Shown here: one piece after another, positions 1-12,781 of the stretch
Layout of the letters: each line of letters starts with the position of its first letter
Position numbering within the stretch: the stretch's first letter is position 1
Assembly: GCA_027475525.1 (NCBI GenBank)
Contig: JAMWFC010000046.1
Coordinates: 2,170,001-2,234,000, forward strand
DNA length: 64,000 nt
Source of the DNA: Macrolepiota albuminosa
Taxonomy: Eukaryota > Basidiomycota > Agaricomycetes > Agaricales > Agaricaceae
Direction of reading: 5' to 3'
Notes under the pieces: generated by a model
Told to the model about the DNA's origin: nothing
Seen by the model: the letters and a program-made list of their open reading frames with translations, nothing else
Databases searched by the model: none
Program-made: the position numbers and the translations under genes

Positions 1-3000
1 GCCCACCTCCAGGCCTCTTTTTTGCTACGTCAGACGATGAGGCTGACGATAAGTATGTGGAAGAAACCCACTTTCCAGCTGAAACAGCCCCCGGAGAATC
101 CTCACCTCAAAGCCTCTTTCTTCCAGGCAGTGACGATGACGAGACCTCTGATACTATAAACGTTTCACCACTTGCTCCAAAACGTAAACTTCTGCCAGAT
201 GATGACGAGGACGAAGAAATTCAACTTTCTTCCCCAATACCTTATCGTCGCGGTTCTAGTGTACGCAGTCTGCAGACTTCAGTCAAACTGGAATCTCCAG
301 TTCCTCAAGTTCAGAATATAACTAACTCAGAACCACCTCTAAAGAAGCGTTGCATATCCACTCCACCAAGTTTTCCTCCAACTTACTTGGGCGAGCTTCT
401 TGTGCCTAATGCCTGGAGTAATGTATCTGGGAAAGGTTACATTAGAAATAATGAGCCTGTCAAGATTCACCGTGATGGACAGGAGGAACTCAAATCTGGA
501 TCCAGTAAAACAAACGGTGCACAGGGGAAGAAAGGTGACGGGAAGAAGCAGATGAGCCTGAAAGCGATGTTAAAACCTCAGCCATCTAAAGCCAAGAAAA
601 AAGTCAAAGGTGACACTATAGTTCGTCTGCTGAATAACAAGGGCACAGGCTAGCCTCGTTCACTTATTCTTCATGCATGATTTTGACCAAGTAATCTAGA
701 ATTTGGTCGTCTACCTACAGACGTTTCTTGGTGGGTAGCTAAGCTGTTGGACCTAGGTACGTTCTTTTGTGGAGTCGCTGAGGAAATGATTAAGAAATGA
801 AATTTCAGGGATTGTCGAGTTCCGCGGCACGATGACTGACTGCCCTGAAAAACTGACCACCGGCGTTAGCCTCTTCGTCACTCTTCAAATTTACATACTC
901 AAATCTGCCTTTATGCCGCCTATTATCTCGAATGCAGATGATGAACCTATCGTCATCTTTAACGAGGGTCAAGAAACATTGGACGAGAAGTACTTGTTCA
1001 TCTATTAGTTCCATCTGCAATATTAACTATACCATTTCAAGGACTTTGAGAGAGAGGAAAGAAGCTGTTTTGAAACTGTTCGATGTCATTGGACTAAAAC
1101 CAGAAGCTGGAGCCAATGTTAGGTCACCTCACGATGCAGCCAGGGTCCGTGAAGAGGCTCTAAACCGTCTCGCAAAACACAAGTCGAAGAAGGTTACAGA
1201 AATTGTTGGGGACGATGAGGAAATCGAGGTTGATGACGCCGAAGATCTGTCTAAAAATGATCTAGACGCCATTTACAAGAGGTATTTCGTACAGAAACCT
1301 TCGACGAAGGCTAAAATATTGTTCATTGAGGGCACAAAACAATGATCGCACGTTGGGTACTATGGAACCGAATGAAACATTTACGCTAAATCTACGAGGC
1401 TATCAAAAACAAGCACTACTGTATGACGTTAAATCTAACTTGTGAGGTTTTGTTCGATGATTTAACCCTCGTATAGATGGATGCACTCGCTCGAATCAGG
1501 GTATATGGACGCTCGGGAGTCTTCATCGATGCACCCATTATGGTCACGGTACGTTCCGTAACATATAATTTATCTCACATTTACATCGATCCTGGAGATA
1601 CGTCTTCCCTGGGAAGCCGGCCATGGATGGAGACGTCATTGATCTTACTGCTGACGAGAAACCCTTCTACATGAACCCATATTCTGGTGAAATGAGTTTA
1701 GAATTTCCGAGGTCCGAGAAAACGTTCAGAGGGGGCATTCTCGCGTAGGTTGCCACTTCCATCTTTATCTAGACCTCATTAAGGTCCAACCTTTGTAGTG
1801 ATGGTACGTTTCTTCTTTTATCTTTAAAAATAAAAACCTATGTTCGTCATGTTCCAAACAGAGAGTACGTCTAGATACTAAAGACATGATAAATGCTTGT
1901 CATCTCATTCATTATCCTTTTCAGTGGGCATGGGGAAAACGATTATGTTGGCCGCACTCATACATACCAGCCTTCCGTCTGAAGAAGACGTTAAAACGCT
2001 GCCGGTAGCAAAGTCGCGTCAATTAAAGCTTAACGCTGCCTTTCGTCCCGCCGTCCAACGTAAGCCTCAGAAACCGAGTTCGGCTACTCTTATCGTCGCG
2101 CCTACATCACTGTTGGCTCAATGGTCACAAGAGCTTGAGAAATCAAGTAAAGCTGGGTCCATAGAGGTCTTGGTGTGGCATGGCCAAAATCGACTTGACT
2201 TGGAAACTGCGATTGAGGATTCGGACGACCATAATACATGTATCAAAGTCGTGATTACTTCTTATGGTGTGCTTGCTTCAGAGCATGCCAGGTCGGAGAA
2301 GTCCAGCAGATCTCCTGTCTTTGAAAGTTAGTAGGATTTAGATGTCTTGTATCATTTTTTGACACCCTGTTTCTAGTTGACTGGCTTCGAGTTGTCCTCG
2401 ATGAGGCTCATTCTTGCAAGTCGAGGACAAGTAAGACAGCGAAAGCTGTATATGCCCTTCGGGCTCGAAGACGTTGGGCCGTTACAGGTAAGAATTCAAC
2501 GACTGATAGTTGACCATTTTGTTGAAGGTCTCAAAGGGACACCAATTGTGAACAAGCTAGAAGACCTATACTCTCTATTGTGAGTTTCTCTAGCAGTTGC
2601 CGACATCGTATCCTTGTACTGAATCCAATGAAAGAAAATTTCTTGATTTCAAGCCTTGGTCAGACTTTGCCTTCTTTCGTTCGTGCGTTGTCTTTCGATT
2701 CTGGTGTTTGCCCTGCATACAGTATTCTGTAGGTTTATTACACTTCCCTTCCTTGCGCGTGATCCAAAGGCCATTGAAATCGTCCAAATCATTCTTGAGA
2801 GCGTCCTACTAAGACGTGAAAAGAACATGCGCGACATTGATGGCAACAGGATCGTGGAGTTACCTTCGAAGGAGGTAAGTGAATCGTAAAGTCATATGTC
2901 GTCCTGACATTCACGTATTTTGGACAGGTTTTGGTGGAAACGTTGGAATTTTCGCCCCTCGAGAGAAAGATTTACGACAAAATTTATATATCTGCGAAGA

Positions 3001-4505
3001 GAGATTTTGAACGGTTGGATGCAAAAGGGCTTGTTAAGAAGAATTATACCCACATTTTGGCAATGCTAATGAGGTTGGCACATATCTACCTTTGAATATC
3101 TTAAACGCTACATTGATTTCAATCAGGTTAAGGCGCGCTGTGTTGCACCCTAGTCTCGTCCTAACGCCCGACGATGAGCGTGCGCTTTCGCCTGTTGGTG
3201 ATGGGACGATCGATGTCAATGACTTGATCCGACGATTCGCTGATACTGAGAAAGCTGAAGAAGGTGGCGATAAGAGCACCTTCGCTGAGGAGGTCTTAGC
3301 GAAACTAGCCAATACAGATACAGAAGCAGAAGAGTGTCCTATTTGTCTCGACGTGATGGAGACACCCATGATTATCCCGGGATGTATGCATCAATGGTGA
3401 GTTCCACAAATCTTCATAGAAGCAGCTGCTGAGTATCTTTTATCAGCTGCAAAGATTGTATTCTCGCTCATCTGACGAGTTGTGAGGAGAGGCGCGAAGA
3501 ATCGCGCTGTCCAACATGCTCAGAAGGCCCTATAAAGGTTCCATAGCTTATATATTGTATAACCTTTCTGACAATTACACAGGCGAGCGAGCTCATTGAG
3601 GTAGTACGATGGAAGAAGAACCCAGGCGTCTCCAGTTCTCAGGCATCCGAGCCTGAAGTGACACTTCGTCGGAACGACTTCCAAACTTCGACCAAAATAC
3701 AAGCTCTCCTCAAAGCCCTTAGTACGTTTCACAAGGTCCGTTCACTTGGACTTAGATTGACTCTTAATTCTTTCCAGAGCGTCTCAGAGATCAAGACCTT
3801 CGTTTCCGAGCTGTCGTATTCTCACAATTCACCTCGTTTATGGATCTTATCCAAGTCGCTTTAGAACGCGAGAAATACGATCATTATCGCTTCGATGGGT
3901 CTATGGATATAAAGAAGAAGGACGCTACAATAGCAGAGTTCAAAGCTCCATCGCGGAGGCCGAAAATACTAGTCATCAGTTTAAAGGCCGGGGGTGTAGG
4001 ATTGAATGTTCGTGGCATTCACGTTCCCAAAAGATTTTCTATGGATTGATTAATATTGTTTGTTTATAGCTCACAAGTGCTAACCATGTATTTATGGTGA
4101 TCGGATACATGTTCCTCGCAAATGAAAACACCTAACTGTTTTAATGTAGATGGATTGCTGGTGGAATGCTGCCACGGAAAATCAAGGTAAGGTTTACTAT
4201 ATCAGCTCAAGCCGTCTTGCCTATATATTGGTCCATCCAATAGCGATCGATCGTGTTCATAGAATTGGCCAGGAAAAGCCGGTCTATGTGACGCATTTCA
4301 TTGTACGTTCCAATCTTCTGCTCTGAGCAGCTATAAAGTTGAAAGAACCGGACAGGTGGCCAATACTATTGAGGGTCGCATCTTACAGATTCAAAAGCGC
4401 AAGACGGCCATTGTCAAAGAAGCATTCCGGGGAAGCGGGCCTCGAGACGAAGGAGTTGATCCTGAAAGTGTCAAAAACTTGAAGATCATGTTCGGTGACG
4501 ACTAG
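1..4505 (+). CDS. RAD5-like: RAD5/HLTF-like SNF2 translocase with HIRAN and RING domains (5' partial)
   Basis: Probable nuclear post-replication repair protein: in the family, a DNA translocase plus E3 ubiquitin ligase that polyubiquitinates PCNA and remodels stalled forks. The frame is already open at base 1, so the start lies outside the window. Order seen: acidic/serine-rich N-terminus; HIRAN domain at ~380-900 ([19 protein letters not shown]); helicase motif I LADEMGMGKT spliced together from 1731-1745, two microexons and 1925 onward; DEAH box near 2400 ([11 protein letters not shown]); [16 protein letters not shown] interrupted by an intron at ~2489-2534; [10 protein letters not shown] near 2810; a C3HC4 RING (CPICLDVME ... 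CKDC ... CPTC) at ~3335-3530; helicase-C with [13 protein letters not shown] and RVHRIGQ up to ~4280. I count well over a dozen introns, mostly 45-65 nt. One, 649-699, needs a GC donor (GC-AG). The stop is TAG at 4503-4505 after FGDD. Confident in family; exact exon borders are hand-made. Confidence 0.9.
1799..1864 (+). other. Two consecutive microexons (5 nt at 1799-1803, 3 nt at 1862-1864) in the RAD5-like gene
   Basis: The exon ending at 1744 leaves the codon start GC. Then TGATG (1799-1803, preceded by tag, followed by gtacgt) and AGA (1862-1864, preceded by cag, followed by gtacgt) join to the exon beginning at 1925. The joined codons read A-D-E-M-G-M-G-K-T, exactly the conserved LADEMG-x-GKT signature of Rad5-type helicases. 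The three introns are 54, 58 and 60 nt, the normal size for this gene. Skipping the 3-nt exon keeps the frame and gives A-D-V-G-M-G-K-T. Confidence 0.8.
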
Positions 4506-4591
4506 AACAAGGGAGTGAACAGCTCGTAATGATATTGTACATGATCTACTGAGGACTTATGAAGACTTATAATACATACTGTTCTATACTG

Positions 4592-5920
4592 TTATGCCTG
4601 GACGGTAGATGCACAGTGAGTCAACGGTGAAATCATGTTAGACTCTTGTTGCTGCGAGCCGTGTGTCCAACTGCCAACCAAAGGCCCCACAAGCGAATGT
4701 AAAAGTGTCTCCTCAGAAGCATTGGCCGCGGCGACAATGAGTTGGACACCCTCTTCAATGACACTAAGCATTGTTTCCTTGTTGGAGGTCCAGGGGGAAT
4801 TGCGTGTAACCCATACGACAAGATGAGTACCCCAGTGAGCCAAAGCGTGCTGTGCCAGCTGGATACTAGGTTTCATTTGACCAGCATATGCTTGCAAGAA
4901 CGAGTCTAGTATGGCTGATGCGAAATTGTCCGCTGCAGGCACATATCTTCGTACAAGATGCACTTCAGCACAAAACTGTGCAACTTCAACGCCTGGAAGG
5001 CCAGGCTTCGCGAGTTCCCAATCCAGGAGGTACAGTTTTCTGAGCCTTTTCTTGTTGTCCAGAGAGACCATGATGTTTCCTGGCCAAAAATCGCCCATGA
5101 CGAACTAGAAAGAGGTCAGTTTCGGCGGTTGGCATTCAAGTTATAATCGCAAGGCGAAGATCTACTTGCACAATCACGAGAAGCGAGCATAGATGCACTA
5201 ATATCCTCTGCCACTTTCTTTACAACAAGAAGATCGGCGTCTACAATTTCCAGTGGTGAATTTTCCAGAAGGACAGGAACATCATCTGTTTCGCCCGGCT
5301 TGAGTGTCTGTATTAACCGTCCGTATGTCACCCATACAGACAGTTCCAAGGCCTGTTTGTTCTTTGCGAAGAATTCCAGGATTCCATCGGGGTTTGCGCT
5401 ACTCCTGTTATGCATATCGCCAATGAAGCCGCCCAAGGACGATCCAATCGTTTCTGCCAGTGAAGTGGATGCATCGGGACCAATTTGTAGCATGAAATCC
5501 TTGAGCGTGAAGGCGTCAGTGCCGCAATCTTCCATGATTAGGACGTGTGCCTCTGTGTCGAGTTCGTAAACTGTAGGAACTGTGACAAGGGAATGTGCAG
5601 GGAGCCACGCCTTGACGCGTTTCATCGCCTCGTATTCAAACATCTTTGATCACGAAATTAATAAGGCTTTTTTTGTTGCCAACAAAACCACCTACCTGAC
5701 GATCCAGCGAGAATGCGATGCTAGTATTCTTTATGAACGGCTGGGCGTGTTTCAGTACTAACGTTTCATGACCATCAACTGGCTTGATGAGGTGGACGCG
5801 ATATGTGTAGTTTCCGAATCCGCCGCTGAGGGCAGCGATAGTATGACTGGCGTAGATTGTACCGGTCAGGTAGGAACGAATACCATCGGCGGTGGTCAAA
5901 TTAGCTTGTGTCGCACTCAT
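4592..5920 (-). CDS. Aminoglycoside/methylthioribose-kinase-like phosphotransferase-fold protein
   Basis: Predicted small-molecule kinase of the APH/choline-kinase superfamily; the substrate cannot be read from sequence. Three exons: 5920-5696, 5643-5170 and 5104-4592. The ATG at 5920 is chosen because the frame upstream offers only a TTG. Exon 1 holds a glycine-rich loop (LSGGFGNYTYRV) and a lysine strand (LVLKHAQPF); exon 2 has the hinge-like VLIMEDCG; exon 3 has the catalytic loop MGDFWPGNIMV and the metal-binding LYLLDWELAKPG. The usual catalytic-loop His before Gly-Asp is Met here. Intron 2 (5169-5105) fits only as a GC-AG intron with a perfect GCAAGT donor. The gene converges tail-to-tail with the RAD5-like gene, 86 bp apart. 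Confidence 0.8.
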
Positions 5921-7460
5921 GTTTGAACGCGAGATCAAATTTGATTACTGTAAGGAATTGTTTGCTTATTCGTAAACGTACATCAACTTCTTGCACTCGT
6001 TGTTTTGACGTCTGGGGCCTAGCTACTTGTGGTAAACTCTAATTGATTCATTATCCTCCTTTTGTACTAGCCCCCAACCCCTGCAACTGCTTGTATTCCA
6101 CAAACCGCCTGCTAAGGGACTCGTTTCCCAGACTCCGTAAGGCAAATAACTCAGGTTTGCCCTAAACCTGATGTGTCGTCATTGTTCCATTTAAGTGGGC
6201 GTAATCTTTCCACCCGCGACTTTACGAGAAACCTATATGTAGTTTCCAGATAGAAGCGTGCCGACTTCATAATTCATATAACCTACCGACGCACACTACA
6301 AAGGTACTATGAGTACGAGTAAAAGCCAAGGAAGCGTCGCAGCCAGAGCCAAGAGATACATCTCCACCCCCTGACTCGAAAGGGGGTCTACTGAAGTTTT
6401 TCTTACGTGTGTAGTAACCGATAGATTCGTACTCTTGAGCTTAGAGAAATCAAAGCAACCGGCCTCCGGCTCTAAACCGAAGCCTTACGTTCCTTACGCA
6501 CTTTGGAGCGATCCAGAGATTAGTGACCAGGAGTAGTTTTCTGGATAACCCAGATTATATTAACGGTGACGTCACGAACTCGAAAGCTCGATCTATGTAC
6601 TGCTTCGAGAACAATAACAAGTAGATGATAGGATTTAATCAATTTATGAGCCGCGAAAGTTCCAATCGCGCATACAATACGAAACTACAAGGTCGGTAGT
6701 ACTTAGTGGCTATCGAAACGTCGACAGGGTTCCAGAAAGTGCCACCGTGCCTGAAAAAAGTCTAACCTACTGCCACAGCGACTTTACGCTACAAACTGCT
6801 ATCCACGAGAATATGATGTGGTAGTAAGCCACACACAACCACAGGGGTAAGTGCGCGGACCAATGTACCGGTTATCATGACCCACTTGGCAACTAACCAT
6901 ATGCATTGAGTCAAATGCAAACGTTAAACGTTGAGGTAAGGCAGCGCTCAAAATACCACTCTACCCATGTCAAGGGAATCGATTGTGATAACGATCAAGC
7001 CTCCCTAAGATATCAACATCAATATCACAAGTTACTCATCTGTCACGAAGTAAGTTCACACTGAACAAAAGTCCAAATTGAGTGTCCAGGGATTACACAT
7101 GTGAAATTGGTGTCTATAGACGGCACCTAGCCAAGTAATGTAAAACTGTAGATACAAGTAAACAAGTTACACATGGTACACATAAGGTACAAAGGGAGGA
7201 AGGGTATCGTATAATTCGTGCGGATATATACAATTTAGCATGATCAGGACAAGAATTAGACGGATCAAGGCGTAAGCATAGCGAGAAAGCACGAAAACGA
7301 GAACATACAATTTAGCATGATCAGGACAAGAATTAGACGGATCAAGGCGTAAGCATAGCGAGAAAGCACGAAAACGAGAACAGCATGGAGCCCGGAAAAA
7401 AATGGAAAATGGAAAAGAAAACGCATCAGAGCGCGGCCACCGCAGAGGATGGATAAGACT
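5921..7460. other. Intergenic region, no gene recognised
   Basis: About 1.5 kb between the start of the kinase-like gene and the 3' end of the 7461-9783 gene. Stops are frequent in all frames and I see no RNA gene. It holds the first 77-bp tandem duplication (7228-7381). Confidence 0.6.
7228..7381. repeat. 77-bp exact tandem duplication (A)
   Basis: Units 7228-7304 and 7305-7381 are identical. First of 21 pairs in the window with the same 77-bp period; probably an assembly artefact. It lies in non-coding DNA just downstream of the 7461-9783 gene. Confidence 0.95.
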
Positions 7461-9783
7461 CTACCACCACATCGCCGTCCTCCTCCCTCCTCTTATGGCA
7501 TCACCATCACCATCGCCATCCTCCCCATAGTCTAACACGCTCTTCCCCCTCACCCTGCCTCTACCCCGGCCTCTGCCTCTTCTCTCAACACCAACAGGAC
7601 CCACATTTCCCTCTTGCGCTTCCCCCTCTCGGACTTCATTTCTCAATCTACTCCTCCCAATCCCTTCATACGCGACGCGCAACACCTTCTCCCTCCCACA
7701 CGCCAACGTCCCCTCCACCGGGACCGGCCTCCCTCCATCTGCCTGATATCCACCCAACCCCACCATCCCATACCCATACCCAGTCCTCCCGCTCCCCAAC
7801 CTCGCACCACTTCCAAGCCCCGTATACCTACACCCCCATGCATACCCGAACCCAAACCCAGTCCCAGTAGGCAGCCCTTTCGTCACATTCTCCACCGCCT
7901 TCACCCTCAAATGGACCGGGTTCTCGACATTCCTCACCCTGAGCACCACATTGCCCGGCGGGGCGACGCCGTGCACAGCTCGAAACGGCGACCGCGGCGG
8001 CACAGGATGCGGCTTGAACCTCAGCTCGTACGGCAGTGGTTCAGGCAACGCTGTCCTCGGCAGCTCAAGGTCCTCGTCCTCGTCTCTGCCAAGCAGGCGG
8101 AGCGGGATAGGTCGGAGAATGTAGTCGTCGGATGCATATCGAGAGGCAGACGTGCCCAAGAAGGCACGCACGTCAATGACGCGGACACGAGAGCCGGGTG
8201 GGCTGAGTGTGGAGAACCTACGGGCTTTGGAGGTTGGGCAGGCACGTGAAGAGACGTGGAGACGAAGTGAAGCGGCGGCGTATGTATCGGGGACCGGAGG
8301 GACAACAAACATGGCTGCGCTCATGTACGCATGTTGGAACCCTTTGGCGAGATCGATGAGCTGTGCGAAACGGCGGAGTATGAGATTTGTTGTAGGCGCG
8401 GTGGCTGTGTCGTCACTGCAATGTGGCGGAGTGACGGAGGCATTTCCGGAACTCCTAAGGGTCGGGCATATGGCGTCAGGGATAACGGGAAGTGGGGCGT
8501 CGGCTGGGGAGACAGGGGTTAGGTGTGAGGCGCTGCACTTACAGGAATGAACGGCGGGAGCGATAGGGGCAGGAGTAGGAGCAAGGAACCATGTTTTGGA
8601 GCTGGACTTGCGGAGAGGAGACGCAGAGGGTTTGGAGGGCGGGGAACTAGAGGGAGTTGTGGCGGCAGTGGAAACGGAGGATGAGCTGGAAAAGGAGAGC
8701 CACGAACGACGGGAAGAAGATGGCGAGGAGTCCGAGGATGAAGATGAGGAACACGTCGGACAAGGAGAAATCAAAGTTCCGCTTTCCTTTCTCCGAGGCG
8801 CCAGCCGTTCCGGGGCCTTGCCCTTTTTCCGTCGGCGTCCTTCCTCTTCGCGTTCCACAACGATGAGTAACGATTCCAAGAGCTCGGCATTGCGGCGCCT
8901 CTGGGCGTCTTGGCTCCGAGTCGACAAAGGAGTAGCGGAGCGCTGCTCCGATGGAAACAAAGGACCCTGCATGCTGTTCAAAACCTCGCTGAAAGGCACG
9001 GCACGCGAGTCGTCAAAGAGGGGGCGGGCAAAAGGAGACTTGGACTTTGGCTGAGAGGGAGTCTGTGGGCGCGAGACGGGATACACTGGAGGCTGTGGCA
9101 TCAAGTCATAGACAAAAGGATCCTGCTCACGCGGGACAGAGGGTTCTGCAAGCTTGTAGGAGACGACTGCGCGAGTTGTAGGGCGGGGCGCTCGTCGTGG
9201 AGCGCGAGACTCGGACTCGCCTGAATGGGTCACACCTGTGTGGCGCTTCTCCTCAAGGTCTCTCCTGCGTATTGCAAGTGTCTTGAGCTCGCGTAAGCGT
9301 TTCTTACCCTGGTCCCAGATCTTCTCGCAGTCCTTGAGGCGCTGGACGCGACGGAATTCATCGACGCGGTCGAGTTCGGCGCGCTGTCTGTCTTTGAGAA
9401 CCTTTTCCTCCTCGTCGTCCAAGAGACGGCCGTAGGGGACAAAGCAAAAGTCAAAGTCCTCGTCCTTGACTTCTGCGATGCGGGGATCGTCGTTGCCGGT
9501 GACATGGATGCCCTTGAGACGGAGAAGGAGAAGTCCTCGTCCTTGACTTCTGCGATGCGGGGATCGTCGTTGCCGGTGACATGGATGCCCTTGAGACGGA
9601 GAAGGAGATCTTGGCGAGATGTATGTCATCGTGTGCGTACGCGACATGTACCTGGTCCTCGAGAGAGCGGGGCGGAGACGGGGGGGAGTCGTAGTAGTCG
9701 GGGGCTGCTGCGCGGGGGACGTGGTCGGCTCGCCTGGCGAGGGCAGCATGGGATATCTGACGAGAGCGGCCACGGGAGAACAT
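7461..9783 (-). CDS. Hypothetical protein, low complexity with a charged helical segment
   Basis: No family recognised. Likely start ATG at 9783 (MFSRGRSRQ). Exon 1 (9783-9652) ends in a splice donor and joins at 9589 after a 62-nt intron; this is the only join that puts the well-formed segment GIHVTGNDDPRIAEVKDEDF in frame. The 77-bp duplication at 9454-9607 lies at this point and must be removed for the frame to continue. Further on there is a Lys/Arg/Glu-rich, probably coiled-coil stretch (~9400-9240), long Ser/Pro-rich regions, a more ordered C-terminal third (~8200-7900) and an Arg-Gly repeat tail (RGRGRGRGRVRG), suggesting a nuclear or RNA-associated protein by composition only. The stop is TAG at 7461-7463. 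Confidence 0.6.
9454..9607. repeat. 77-bp exact tandem duplication (B), inside a coding exon
   Basis: Units 9454-9530 and 9531-9607 are identical. The extra 77 nt breaks the reading frame of the minus-strand gene at 7461-9783, so both copies cannot belong to a functional gene. Confidence 0.95.
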
Positions 9784-12773
9784 GGACGCGACGGGAAACG
9801 AAATTGGAGCGGGCAATTATAAAGTCTAGTTATACAGCCTCGAGGCCCGCGGCATCTTCCGAACCCCGTGGGAACCGGTCTTTTCGTCTGGCTCGCTCTT
9901 TCCTTTTCAGGATCCCGCCTTATACGATTGCTTTGATCAAAATAGTGTCTCGTCCGGCCACGTCTCGGCATCGTTTCAAACATTCGTGCCAGCATTATAT
10001 ACCAACCGTTGTTCGTCAGTTCAGTTACTTCGTCCCGAGCGTCTAGATAGCACTCAATTGCCCCATTCACACGACTCCCTGAGTCCATCCCCGCCCAATC
10101 CCCGAACACCAAATCAGTCCCACGTACTGCACTCTCTTCAAACTATACCCCCATATATCAACGCCCACTGCGGCAACTTGCACCCCATCTCTGATCCCGA
10201 GCGTCCATCCCAAACACATTAATTCCAGACCACTGCCCACATCCGAGTATCTCTGCCCATCCAACACACTCGCCATCAGTAATCTGTCTATCAGTGTGGC
10301 AACGCGACGTTTATATCGCAGCTGATATGTATGTTCATGACCTCTCCCCACACGGCGTGCAACCTGTGTACACCCAAAGTGGCGGTGATGACTATTGCCT
10401 CGTTGCCTTGACGCAATAAGCGCTCGTTTTCTTTTTGGATGTTAACGTACATGACTCGGCGCAAAGTTACGAGTGTATTGTAAGGTTGTACGTATGCACA
10501 GGTCCGAGAGCAACGCTCCAATATTCTCGGCCCAGTCTCACCTACCTGCTGATCCTTGAATGTGAAGGAAGCTCCTCTATGTATCACAATCTATTATCTA
10601 TCATCAATTCACCGTCTCGGCGTCGATTCAGATATTGTGTGTCCATACACTTGCATGCCCACACGCAGATCATTAGATTTAGGTTCACATTCACAAAATC
10701 ACAACAAGGCGCGCGCGGCAAAGGGCGCGGAAGATCTTCGGGTTCCGACTTTGGATCAAATATCCATATCCATATCATCGTTCTCAATATCAAACTCTGC
10801 GATCTCTGCGACGTTTCACTCGCTACGTCAGTTGCACATGGATCATTCACAGCACAGCGCGGGTTCTCATCGCTGGCATATGGGTGTGCACAAGCAATGA
10901 AAGAACGAGGGACGTCATATGCCGCAGGCTCGATCGGCAGCTGATTACAGCAGAAACAATGCATACTATTTCCCCGCATTTTATTAACCGCAATTGAGCG
11001 TGGCAGCGATGTGATCATGATATGTTCCGCCCACAAAATGTCTCGTTTTTGATACACGTTCCCGTACGCCACGTCTAGACCATTTCCAATCCTAGGCCTT
11101 AGTATATACAACCCTCTCCACAATCGCATCATCTATACTCCACCTGTACACACGCACTCCAGATACCGCTGGACACCCCCCAGACTCAAACCAGGCACAA
11201 AGCCTTTCACATGCCCACTCAGCCGCCCATAGGCTTCTGAATCACCAGACTGAAATACTCCCATCCCCAGATCCCGAGCCTGCAAAACTTGCCGTATGAA
11301 GAACTCACTACTGATCGATGAGCGATCATAAGCTATACAGATTATCGCCGGAATCTCCATGCCTCCTCAAGGTCCCTAAACCCTTTAGCCCCTCCAGTTC
11401 GTCGATACAGTGGCAAATGCTCCACTGCATAACCTCCACATGCATGCCCGCCAAGTCCGAACGAAGCACAAGTTGTGCCCTGAGCTCGTCTCGCCAAGAG
11501 AAACTCCTCCACAAAAGTATTGCCTATCACAGTCATCCAGAGTATACTATATACAAGTCGACCGCTAACACCGCGATTGCCGTCCCAGAATTCCCGATTG
11601 TGTGCTAAGCTAGTTGCGTACCCTTTCCGTCCTACTTATAAATTACTTGCCCAATTGGCACTCGCACCGTGAAACCGTGGCCGGTCCGGCGGTCCAATCA
11701 CAAGTCTATGATCATGACTTTACGAGACGGCGTTACACACCTGTGTACGTACGTACGTACTTGTACCATGTCCTGGGAGGATGTTCTAGAAGAAAATAGA
11801 GTTGACAAAAGGTCCAGCGCCCATTGGCCATCGGTAATGGCATGAAGCGAGACCCAATGGGATTGGCTATGGATGATCGGTCGCGATGGTAGAGGTATAC
11901 GTACAGCCATCCATGCTAGAGTAAAAGGAACTTATGAGAGTCCAAACGTTCAAACGTTCAACATCAGCAAAGACGGAGTGATGCGCTAGCCTGTAATGTA
12001 TACCCACCCCATTTTCGTTCAGATAAACTTTGGTGCGCAGACCATTTAGATTTAAAGTTGAGGTATGAGAGGAAAAAACATTCTGAGGGTGTACATACAT
12101 GCTAAGTATGTTCAACCTTTTGCTCGGAACCTGTGAAGATCAAGAGCGGCAGAAGAACATTCAAGGGGATTGACCGTGAAAGAAGTACACCAGGGAAAGA
12201 GGAAAACAATGTAACCCATCATAGTGACAAAAGACCGATAGCCCGGCTTTCGTGCAAATCTGATCCCGACGATCTAAGTGGTTCGACTTCAATTGACCAA
12301 CATAAATGCTCCATGCTAGTAAAGCACCCATAATTAATTTTGAAATGATCTCGCAACGAGCCTGAGCGGGATAATGGGCGCAACATGCAGAAAGTCAATG
12401 TCGACACCAGCTCGGATACAGGAAAAGCTTTGGAAGAATATGTACATATTACATTGACATATGCGCGTCGTTGTCGTTCCGAGGGAAGAAAATTTCAAGC
12501 GTGTACATACATACATACATGCTTATTTGATTGCTGCATGATTCCATCGGTGCTTATGAGAGTCCAAAACGGCTGAAGAAACTTTAAGCGATTTGAGCGT
12601 GAAAGAAGCAAGTGAAAAAAAAGTGTGAGTACACCATACTGGAGAAGTTCATCCAAGACCTACCTCTTCGACTTCTTCCCTGGTCCCTTTGTGTTCTCAG
12701 AGCCAGTACACCATACTGGAGAAGTTCATCCAAGACCTACCTCTTCGACTTCTTCCCTGGTCCCTTTGTGTTC
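9784..12773. other. Intergenic region, no gene supported
   Basis: Three kilobases upstream of the 7461-9783 gene and downstream of the 12774-14074 gene. Short open frames occur on both strands and overlap each other; none shows a domain, credible codon pattern or splice structure. It contains a short GTAC repeat (11745-11760) and part of duplication C (12628-12781). Confidence 0.55.
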
Positions 12774-12781
12774 TCAGAGCC
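12628..12781. repeat. 77-bp exact tandem duplication (C)
   Basis: Units 12628-12704 and 12705-12781. It overlaps the predicted stop codon of the minus-strand membrane-protein gene, so that gene's 3' end is uncertain. Confidence 0.95.

Noticed and set aside
7614..9505. Several open frames on the plus strand and in other minus frames over the 7461-9783 gene
   Set aside because: Compositional shadows of a Ser/Arg/Pro-rich gene; frame jumps among them come from the 77-bp duplication.
10435..11132. Overlapping open frames of 110-180 codons on both strands near 10.4-11.1 kb
   Set aside because: They overlap one another on opposite strands, have no domain and no plausible splice sites; probably chance.
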